Origin: Mycobacterium sp. SMC-8
GTDB lineage: Bacteria; Actinomycetota; Actinomycetes; Mycobacteriales; Mycobacteriaceae
Length of the DNA stretch: 64,000 nt
Reading direction: 5' to 3'
Assembly: GCF_025263565.1 (NCBI RefSeq)
Contig: NZ_CP079865.1
Location: forward strand, 6,510,001 to 6,574,000
Shown: one piece after another, positions 57,614 through 64,000 of the stretch
How positions within the stretch are numbered: the stretch's first letter is position 1
How the letters are laid out: every line of letters begins with the position of its first letter
Translations under genes and position numbers: made by a program
The notes under the pieces: model-generated
The model's database searches: none
Seen by the model: the letters and a program-made list of their open reading frames with translations, nothing else
Told to the model about the DNA's origin: nothing

Positions 57614-58684
57614 CTACCAGGTGGCCTCGCGAATGTACTCACCGATTTGCCGAAGCGAGCGTTTGGCCTCGGGCACCGTGGGCGCGCCCAGCTGGAACAC
57701 GTGCATCTGCCCCGGCCAGACGCGTACCTCGACGGGCACTCCGGAGGCGGCGAGCAGCCGGGCGGCCTTGCGCGCGTCGCTGAGCAGGACCTCGGACCCC
57801 GACACGTGGATCAAGGTGCGCGGCAGGCCGGGTTCGATGTGGTCGAGCGGCTCGTACACCTCTTCCGGCCGGCCGTCGACGATCCGGCGTTCGGCGGCCG
57901 CTTCGATGAGCTCGACCAGCGCGTGGAACGCCTTCGGCGGGAACATCGCGTCCGTGCGGGCGTTCGGGTGGTCGGCGCGGGCCTCGTTGTCGATCTCGAA
58001 CAGCGGGGACATCGTCACGACGGCCGCCGGCGTCTCGCCGACGAAGCCGTTGGTGCCCTCGGCCTGCAGCCGCTCGGCCAGCGACAGCGCGAGATAACCC
58101 CCGGCCGAGTCCCCGGCCAGCACGATCTGGTCGGGCTCGTAGCCGAGGTCGCGCAGCCAGCGGTAACCGTCGTAGCAGTCGTCGAGCGCCGTGCCGACCG
58201 AGTGCTTCGGGATCATCCGGTAGTTGACCACCAGAACGGGCGCATCGGCGTACCTCGACAGCGCGGTCACCAGGCGCCCGTGGGTGTTCACCCCGCAGGT
58301 CAGGAACGCTCCGCCGTGCAGGTAGAGAATCACCGAGCGATTACCGTCGGCGGGCAGCACCCCGGCGGCGCGGACCAGCTGGGCGTTGCAGTGCGGCAGG
58401 CCGATGGTGGCGCGCACGGTGCCCGGCGCCGGCTTGAGTACGCGAGCGGCGAAATCGACCAGGCCCCAGGGCCACGGCAGCTTGGGCGCGTAACTGCCCA
58501 CCGTCAGGAACGGCCTGATGGTGGCCATGGCGGCCAGCCCCATGAGCCGTCCGGCGATGCTCGGACCGTCTTCGACCACCTCGACGGGAGCTCCGTCAGA
58601 GACCGGGAAGCGGCGCGGCTTCTGCCCTCGTGCTGCCCTGATGCCCAGCGGGGATGAGCTGGGAATCTTGCTCGGTGCCGTCAT
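57614..58684 (-). CDS. lipU: HSL-family esterase/lipase LipU
   Basis: 356 residues from ATG 58684 (GTG 58693 adds three). Oxyanion motif YLHGGAFLTCG, nucleophile elbow VLAGDSAGGYLAL, Asp in HVSGSEVLLSDAR and His in WPGQMHVFQLG, the hormone-sensitive-lipase set. It hydrolyses short to medium acyl esters; Rv1076 is the likely counterpart. No signal peptide is evident. It diverges from the SGNH esterase at 58877 across 192 bases. Confidence 0.92.
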   Translation of the reverse strand: MTAPSKIPSSSPLGIRAARGQKPRRFPVSDGAPVEVVEDGPSIAGRLMGLAAMATIRPFLTVGSYAPKLPWPWGLVDFAARVLKPAPGTVRATIGLPHCNAQLVRAAGVLPADGNRSVILYLHGGAFLTCGVNTHGRLVTALSRYADAPVLVVNYRMIPKHSVGTALDDCYDGYRWLRDLGYEPDQIVLAGDSAGGYLALSLAERLQAEGTNGFVGETPAAVVTMSPLFEIDNEARADHPNARTDAMFPPKAFHALVELIEAAAERRIVDGRPEEVYEPLDHIEPGLPRTLIHVSGSEVLLSDARKAARLLAASGVPVEVRVWPGQMHVFQLGAPTVPEAKRSLRQIGEYIREATW

Positions 58685-58876
58685 CGCCACCACTTCCTAC
58701 GACGTTGTAGTCCGGGATAAGCCAAGTTATTCAGACGAGCTCGTAACTTAGCTTGACACCTGTAACCACTATCACAATGGGTTAAACGCAGATGGTGTCG
58801 GAGTCGATACCGCACTGTGATGGCTCTTCCGCTTAACGAGCCGGGTAGCCGCGCATTTCCGCTCTAAACTTGCGGA

Positions 58877-59863
58877 GTGGGCATCCTCCGTCGTGCTCCG
58901 CGCGGTCGTACACCGCGTCGTTCCACGGTCGCGCTGGCGGCCGCAGCAACGCTGGCGTCCACCGGCACCGCCTACGTCGGGGCCCGCAACCTCCTTAGCG
59001 GACAGGCCGATCAGGCGCGCCGCGTCATCCCGAAGGCGTGGGACATCCCGCCCCGCGCCGACGGCGTGTACTCCCCCGGCGGCGGCCCGGTCGAACCTTG
59101 GCACCGTGGTGTCCCGTTCGACCTGCACCTGATGATCTTCGGCGACTCGACGGCCACCGGGTACGGCTGCCAGGCCGCCGACGAGGTGCCGGGCGTATTG
59201 CTGGCGCGGGGGCTGGCCGCCGAGTCGGGCAAGCGCATCCGGCTGAGCACCAAGGCCATCGTCGGCGCGACGTCGAAAGGGCTGTCGGGGCAAATCGACG
59301 CGATGTACGTCGCCGGGCCGCCACCCGATGCGGCCGTGATCATGATCGGCGCCAACGACATCACCAAACCCAACGGCATCGGCCCGTCGGCGCGCCGCCT
59401 GGGCCGGGCTGTGCAGCGGCTGCGCGCCAGCGACGCGGTCGTCGTCGTGGGCACCTGCCCGGACTTCGGTGTCATCACCGCGATCCCGCAGCCGTTGCGG
59501 TTCGTCGCCCGCAACCAGGGGTTGCGTCTGGCGCGCGCCCAGGCGGCCGCGGTACGTGCCTGCGGCGGGGTGCCGGTGCCGTTCAGCGATCTGCTGGCCC
59601 CGGACTTCTACCGGACTCCGGAGCTGCTGTTCTCGCCGGACATGTTCCATCCGTCCGCGGCGGGATACGAGCTGGCCGCGATGCAACTGCTGCCCGCGCT
59701 GTGCAACGCGTTGGGAGAGTTCGTCACCGGCATGCCCGCCGCGCCGGCGCTGGAATCGCGCGCGGGCGACGACGGCTCGCTGCTCGCGCGCCTCGGCGGG
59801 CTCAGCCGGCTGTGGCGACGCTCGACCGGGGTGCCCGCGCCGATCGTCGCGCCCGCGGGCTAG
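58877..59863 (+). CDS. SGNH/GDSL-type esterase, exported (Rv1075c type)
   Basis: 328 residues from GTG 58877. An N-terminal signal anchor (residues about 17-35, STVALAAAATLASTGTAYV) precedes the SGNH domain. Block I Ser is in IFGDSTATGYG, block II Gly and block III Asn in MIGANDITK, and Asp/His in SPDMFHPSAAGYE. Rv1075c is a cell-wall-associated esterase active on short acyl chains. The last 40 residues are a basic linker and tail. Confidence 0.92.
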   Translation: MGILRRAPRGRTPRRSTVALAAAATLASTGTAYVGARNLLSGQADQARRVIPKAWDIPPRADGVYSPGGGPVEPWHRGVPFDLHLMIFGDSTATGYGCQAADEVPGVLLARGLAAESGKRIRLSTKAIVGATSKGLSGQIDAMYVAGPPPDAAVIMIGANDITKPNGIGPSARRLGRAVQRLRASDAVVVVGTCPDFGVITAIPQPLRFVARNQGLRLARAQAAAVRACGGVPVPFSDLLAPDFYRTPELLFSPDMFHPSAAGYELAAMQLLPALCNALGEFVTGMPAAPALESRAGDDGSLLARLGGLSRLWRRSTGVPAPIVAPAG

Positions 59864-59909
59864 GTTTCTTGCAACACGTTCCACCCGGTTCGAACCTGAG
59901 GAGCCCGTC

Positions 59910-61127
59910 ATGCCCGAAGCCGTCATCGTCGCCACCGCCCGTTCCCCGATCGGCCGGGCCAACAAGGGTTCGCTGGTCTCGATGCGGCCCGACGACCTCG
60001 CCGCGCAGATGGTCAAGGCCGTGCTCGACAAGGTGCCCGCGCTGGACCCGCGCGACATCGACGACCTGATGATGGGCTGCGCGCAGCCCGCCGGTGAGGC
60101 CGGCTACAACATCGCCCGCGCGGTGGCGGTCGAACTCGGCTACGACTTCCTGCCCGGCACCACCGTCAACCGCTACTGCTCGTCGTCGCTGCAGACCACG
60201 CGCATGGCGTTCCACGCGATCAAGGCCGGCGAGGGGCACGCGTTCATCTCGGCCGGGGTGGAGACGGTGTCGCGGTTCGGCAAGGGCGCCGCCGACGGTG
60301 CGCCGGATTCGAAGAACCCGGTCTTCGCCGATGCGCAGGCCCGCTCCGAGCAGGCGGCCGCCGGCGCGACGGAGTGGCGCGACCCGCGCGAGGACGGCCT
60401 GCTGCCCGACGTCTACATCGCGATGGGTCAGACCGCCGAGAACGTCGCGGCGTTCACCGGCATCAGCCGCGAGGATCAGGACCACTGGGGCGTGCGTTCG
60501 CAGAACCGCGCCGAGGAGGCCATCAACAGCGGCTTCTTCGAGCGCGAGATCGTGCCTGTCACGCTGCCCGACGGCACCGTGGTGTCGAAGGACGACGGCC
60601 CCCGCGCCGGCACCACCTACGACAAGATCAGCCAGCTCAAGCCGGTGTTCCGGCCCAACGGCACGATCACCGCGGGCAACGCGTGTCCGTTGAACGACGG
60701 CGCCGCGGCGGTGGTGATCATGAGCGACACCAAGGCCAAGGAGCTGGGCCTGACCCCGCTGGCGCGGATCGTGTCGACGGGCGTGTCGGGGCTGTCGCCG
60801 GAGATCATGGGCCTGGGTCCGATCGAGGCCGTCAAGAAGGCGCTGGCCAACGCGAAGATGAGCATCTCCGACATCGACCTGTACGAGATCAACGAGGCGT
60901 TCGCGGTGCAGGTGCTGGGGTCGGCGCGTGAACTGGGCATGGACGAGGACAAGCTCAATGTGTCCGGCGGTGCGATCGCGCTGGGCCACCCGTTCGGCAT
61001 GACCGGCGCCCGCATCACCGCCACGCTGCTGAACAACCTGGCCACCCACGACAAGACGTTCGGCATCGAGACGATGTGCGTCGGCGGCGGCCAGGGCATG
61101 GCGATGGTCGTGGAGCGGCTCAGCTAG
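59910..61127 (+). CDS. fadA3: Acetyl-CoA acetyltransferase / thiolase
   Basis: 405 residues from ATG 59910, with GAGGAG upstream; the longer open frame before it is the shadow of the esterase gene. Thiolase catalytic residues: Cys90 in NRYCSSSLQ, His in IALGHPFGMTGAR, and Cys in MCVGGGQGM. NEAFAVQ is the usual fourth motif. It carries out the last step of beta-oxidation (or condensation of two acetyl-CoA). Corresponds to Rv1074c. purT follows after 22 bases on the same strand. Confidence 0.94.
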   Translation: MPEAVIVATARSPIGRANKGSLVSMRPDDLAAQMVKAVLDKVPALDPRDIDDLMMGCAQPAGEAGYNIARAVAVELGYDFLPGTTVNRYCSSSLQTTRMAFHAIKAGEGHAFISAGVETVSRFGKGAADGAPDSKNPVFADAQARSEQAAAGATEWRDPREDGLLPDVYIAMGQTAENVAAFTGISREDQDHWGVRSQNRAEEAINSGFFEREIVPVTLPDGTVVSKDDGPRAGTTYDKISQLKPVFRPNGTITAGNACPLNDGAAAVVIMSDTKAKELGLTPLARIVSTGVSGLSPEIMGLGPIEAVKKALANAKMSISDIDLYEINEAFAVQVLGSARELGMDEDKLNVSGGAIALGHPFGMTGARITATLLNNLATHDKTFGIETMCVGGGQGMAMVVERLS

Positions 61128-61149
61128 CTCGCCATAGAATGCCGTTCCG

Positions 61150-62352
61150 ATGACCACCATCGGAACGCCGCTGTCACCGCGCGCCACCAGAGTCATGTTG
61201 TTGGGTTCGGGGGAGCTGGGCCGCGAGGTCCTGATCGCGTTGCAGCGGCTCGGCGTCGAGACCATCGCCGTCGACCGCTACCCGAACGCGCCCGGCCACC
61301 AGGTCGCTCACCATGCCCGCACCATCACCATGACCGACCCTGGTCAGTTGCGTGCGCTGATCGAGGACGAGCGCCCCGACCTGGTGGTGCCGGAGATCGA
61401 GGCGATTGCCACGCCGGTGCTCGAAGAGCTTGAGGTCGAGGGCGTGGTGACGGTGATCCCGACGGCGCGCGCGGCCCGGCTGACCATGGACCGCGAGGGA
61501 ATCCGGCGGCTGGCCGCCGAAACCCTCGGCGTGCCGACCAGCCCGTATCGGTTCTGCGATTCGCTGGAGGAACTGCACGCCGCCATCGAGGGTCATATCG
61601 GGTATCCATGTGTGGTCAAGCCGGTGATGAGCAGTTCCGGCAAGGGGCAGAGCAAGATTGACGGACCCGAGGGCGTCGCGGCGGCCTGGGAGTACGCGAT
61701 GTCCGGCAGCCGCGTCAGCAACACCCGGATCATCGTCGAGGGCTTCATCGATTTCGACTACGAGATCACGCTGTTGACGGTGCGCGCCCGCGGTGCTGAC
61801 GGCGAGATCGAGACCCGGTTCTGCGAGCCGATCGGACACCGGCAGGTCAGCGGTGACTACGTCGAGAGCTGGCAGCCGCACCCGATGTCGGCGACCGCGC
61901 TGGAACGCGCGCAGCAGATCGCCGGGGCGGTGACCGGGGATCTGGGCGGACAGGGCATCTTCGGCGTGGAGTTGTTCGTCAAGGGTGACCAGGTGTGGTT
62001 CAGCGAGGTCAGCCCGCGCCCGCACGACACCGGAATGGTGACGATGGTGACGCAGTGGCAGAACGAGTTCGAGCTGCACGCCCGGGCCATCCTGGGCCTG
62101 CCGGTGGACACCGCGCTGAGGACGGCGGGCGCCAGCGCGGTCATTTACGGCGGAGTGGACGCCGAGGGCGTCGTCTTCGACGGCGTGGACGCGGCGCTGC
62201 AGGTGCCGCACACCGAGCTTCGACTGTTCGGCAAGCCGGAGAGCTTCGCCAACCGGCGGATGGGTGTCGCCTTGGCGTACGCCGACGACGTCGACACCGC
62301 GCGGCGCAACGCCGCCGAAGCGGCGGACCGCGTCAAGCCACGGGTCCCGTAG
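61150..62352 (+). CDS. purT: Formate-dependent GAR transformylase (phosphoribosylglycinamide formyltransferase 2)
   Basis: 400 residues from ATG 61150. An ATP-grasp enzyme: N-terminal [36 protein letters not shown] loop [11 protein letters not shown], and [32 protein letters not shown] is the metal/formyl-phosphate site. It makes formyl-GAR from formate and ATP in purine synthesis, independent of folate. Only the position differs from M. tuberculosis, where purT (Rv0389) lies elsewhere. Its last 20 bases overlap the convergent DUF559 gene. Confidence 0.95.
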   Translation: MTTIGTPLSPRATRVMLLGSGELGREVLIALQRLGVETIAVDRYPNAPGHQVAHHARTITMTDPGQLRALIEDERPDLVVPEIEAIATPVLEELEVEGVVTVIPTARAARLTMDREGIRRLAAETLGVPTSPYRFCDSLEELHAAIEGHIGYPCVVKPVMSSSGKGQSKIDGPEGVAAAWEYAMSGSRVSNTRIIVEGFIDFDYEITLLTVRARGADGEIETRFCEPIGHRQVSGDYVESWQPHPMSATALERAQQIAGAVTGDLGGQGIFGVELFVKGDQVWFSEVSPRPHDTGMVTMVTQWQNEFELHARAILGLPVDTALRTAGASAVIYGGVDAEGVVFDGVDAALQVPHTELRLFGKPESFANRRMGVALAYADDVDTARRNAAEAADRVKPRVP

Positions 62353-63280
62353 ACCGCCAGTTCTGCCCCGACTCCCGCACCCACGTCGGCCCCGACAGTG
62401 CGCTCAGATCGCAATCTCGTGAAAGTTCTCGCGCTGCGCGCACTCTCGCGTCGTAGGCGCGCCGGACCCGGCGAAGAACGTCGTCTGCGTGGGCGGCTTT
62501 GACCACCCGGACCCGCGTCCACTCGAGTTCGTCGAGGTCCTCGGCGCGCAGGATGTCGTGGGCGAACTGCATCGGGTCGACGCGGTGTTGGTCTCCGTCG
62601 TACTCGACAGCCAACTTCAGGTTCTCCCAACCCATGTCGAGGTAGTAGCGCCGTCTGCCGTCGGCGCTGATCACCGGAATCTGCGTGGTCGGGCGTGGGA
62701 ATCCGCCGCGGATCAGCAGAAGACGTAACCAGGTCTCCCGGGGAGACTGCGCCCCAGGATCGTGGAGGTCGAGCGCGGCCGCCAGTTGTCGCATGCCTCG
62801 CTTGCCGGCATGGCGTTCCCTGGCCCACCGCAACAGTTCACCGGCGTCGAACGGGGTTGCATTGCCCAATGCGTCGAGCCTCGCCACCGCAGTATCGAGC
62901 GGTCCCCGGCGGCCCAGGTCGAATGCCGTCCGCTGCACCGTCGTCACCGGCAGTCCCCCACGGCGGGTGCTCTCGTCAGGGTGCAGGTCGTGCTTGTGGG
63001 TCCTGATGCCGCGCGGCGCCCGCCCGTTCGACCAGACCAGCTCGATGGGCTGCCCGTCCTCGAGGTAGCGCGCCCCGTGTAATGCCGCGGCGGTGAGACC
63101 CGCGAGAACGCCACCGCGATGCGACCACAGCCACGCAGCCTTCGCCCGGTGGTGGACGCTCAACTCGATACCGGGCCGGGTGTACACGTCGGGATACAGC
63201 GCGACGTATCGGCTGCGCAGCACATGCTTTCCGACCAGCCCGGCGGCCACCGCTTCGCTACCGATGAACGGCACCTGCAT
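62333..63280 (-). CDS. DUF559 / Vsr-like endonuclease-fold protein
   Basis: 315 residues from ATG 63280; the frame upstream lacks family sequence. The N-terminal part resembles the AbiEi-type antitoxin winged-helix proteins ([27 protein letters not shown]). The C-terminal 120 residues are a DUF559-like very-short-patch nuclease fold with [21 protein letters not shown] (in part) as the PD-(D/E)xK core. Such genes are numerous in mycobacteria, and neither nuclease nor antitoxin activity has been shown to my knowledge. There is no toxin gene next to it. Confidence 0.85.
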   Translation of the reverse strand: MQVPFIGSEAVAAGLVGKHVLRSRYVALYPDVYTRPGIELSVHHRAKAAWLWSHRGGVLAGLTAAALHGARYLEDGQPIELVWSNGRAPRGIRTHKHDLHPDESTRRGGLPVTTVQRTAFDLGRRGPLDTAVARLDALGNATPFDAGELLRWARERHAGKRGMRQLAAALDLHDPGAQSPRETWLRLLLIRGGFPRPTTQIPVISADGRRRYYLDMGWENLKLAVEYDGDQHRVDPMQFAHDILRAEDLDELEWTRVRVVKAAHADDVLRRVRRAYDARVRAARELSRDCDLSALSGPTWVRESGQNWRSTGPVA

Positions 63281-63450
63281 GCGTCGAGCCTCGCGTACCG
63301 GCGATGCGTCGCACACCCCCAATCTGCGTCCTGTGGAAAGGCGGCCTCCTGCGGGCAGCGAGAGAGCGCTCAGACCGCGAAATATGGTGATTCGACGCGC
63401 TGAGCGCACTCTGGCGGCGGGTAGCCGTGCCGCGGGGCCCGGGCACGAAA

Positions 63451-63479
63451 AAGGGCGCCCGCACGCGGCGGACGCCCTT
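63451..63479 (-). terminator. Intrinsic terminator of the Bax-inhibitor-like gene
   Basis: On the minus strand AAGGGCG pairs with CGCCCTT across a G/C-rich loop, followed by a run of T (CCCTTTTTCG). It lies 15 bases after the stop of the gene at 63494. It is the only terminator with a clear T-run that I found in the window. Confidence 0.75.
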
Positions 63480-63493
63480 CTCGTGTCGGACTG

Positions 63494-64000
63494 CTAGTCC
63501 TGATTGAAGTAGCTGAGCAGACGCAGGATCTCCAGGTACAGCCAGACCAGGGTGACGGTCAGGCCGAGGGCGATGCCCCACGCCGCCTTCTCCGGCGCGC
63601 CGGCACGAACCATCTGGTCGGCGGAGTCGAAGTCGATCAGGAAGCTGAACGCGGCCAGGCCGATGCACAGCAGCGAGAAGCCGATGGCCAGGGCGCCGCC
63701 GTCGCGCAGGCCGAGGCCCGCGCCACCACCGACGCCGAACACGGCCAGCACCAGGTTGAGCAGCATCAGCGCGACGACGCCGAACAGACCCGCCACGATC
63801 ATCCGGGTGAACTTCGGGGTGACGCGGATGGCGCCGGTCTTGTAGACGACAAGCATGCCGAAGAACACGCCGAGGGTGCCGACGATCGCCTGCGCGATCA
63901 TTCCGGCGCCACCGACAGAGGCGATGTTGGCGATGACGAAGGACACCGCACCGAGGAACAGGCCCTCCAGCGCCGCGTAGCTCAGCACGATGGCCGGGTT
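63494..64000 (-). CDS. Bax inhibitor-1/YccA family membrane protein, 5' end outside the window
   Basis: 168 residues are visible; the frame is open to the window edge (NPAIVLSYAALEGLF), so the start is missing. At least five transmembrane helices are seen: FLGAVSFVIANIA, IVGTLGVFFGMLVVY, MIVAGLFGVVALMLLNLVLAVF, LAIGFSLLCIGLAAFSFLID and AAWGIALGLTVTLVWLYLEILRLL (in part). FLIDFDSAD is the family Asp motif involved in the pH-sensitive calcium leak of homologues. A terminator follows its stop. Confidence 0.9.
   Translation of the reverse strand, partial: NPAIVLSYAALEGLFLGAVSFVIANIASVGGAGMIAQAIVGTLGVFFGMLVVYKTGAIRVTPKFTRMIVAGLFGVVALMLLNLVLAVFGVGGGAGLGLRDGGALAIGFSLLCIGLAAFSFLIDFDSADQMVRAGAPEKAAWGIALGLTVTLVWLYLEILRLLSYFNQD

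Overview
The window is a high-GC actinobacterial chromosome segment that I read as a Mycobacterium, most likely a rapid grower of the Mycolicibacterium type. The markers are mycothiol S-conjugate amidase, an F420-dependent reductase, DesA2, PhoH2, the Rv1109c-type lipid droplet protein and a DUF222-HNH (13E12) protein. From memory, the gene order from ychF (about 9.7 kb) to fadA3 and the SGNH esterase (about 61 kb) follows, in reverse orientation, the M. tuberculosis block Rv1112 to Rv1074c. I could not run a search, so this synteny is recalled knowledge, not a measured result.

Layout. 1-9.7 kb is accessory: the 3' part of a class III aminotransferase, a SOS-box-controlled DUF222-HNH protein, a limonene-epoxide-hydrolase-like enzyme, a class III cyclase, a papain-fold protein, an F420-type reductase, a coiled-coil protein and a methyltransferase. 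9.7-16.4 kb is core: ychF, a DUF6542 protein, ispH, the lipid droplet protein, xseA-xseB and a 3-beta-HSD. 16.4-25.2 kb is an insertion relative to that core: alpha/beta hydrolase, sulfatase, a HAD gene with an in-frame stop, a formylglycine-generating enzyme, a frameshifted GGDEF-EAL gene, an SRPBCC protein and two coupled SDRs. 25.3-35.7 kb is core metabolism: AI-2E transporter, dienelactone hydrolase, DUF4245, glpX, fumC, polysaccharide deacetylase, phoH2, desA2 and a long-form glyA.

Two complete insertion sequences follow. An IS1380-family element (35741-37397, CTAAA target duplication) lies between a DUF885 peptidase gene and glyA. An IS1182-family element (45513-47282, CTAG target duplication) landed on the stop codon of a ketosteroid-isomerase-like gene. 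Between and after them are coaA, a flavin monooxygenase, three membrane proteins, a Z-prenyl diphosphate synthase, hemolysin III, the mca operon, greA, metB, cbs, lipU, an SGNH esterase, fadA3, purT, a DUF559 protein and a Bax-inhibitor-1-like gene cut by the window end.

Functional links. glpX and fumC serve gluconeogenesis and the TCA cycle. metB and cbs belong to transsulfuration. mca lies in a translationally coupled operon with a thioredoxin-fold DUF255 protein. The sulfatase sits with its own likely maturase. No rRNA, tRNA, CRISPR array or prophage was seen. The most interesting non-gene signals are a two-copy palindromic repeat (11992-12048 and 34187-34249), a SOS box fused to a leaderless promoter (1684-1702), and a probable leaderless 13-codon ORF ahead of phoH2 (33192-33233).
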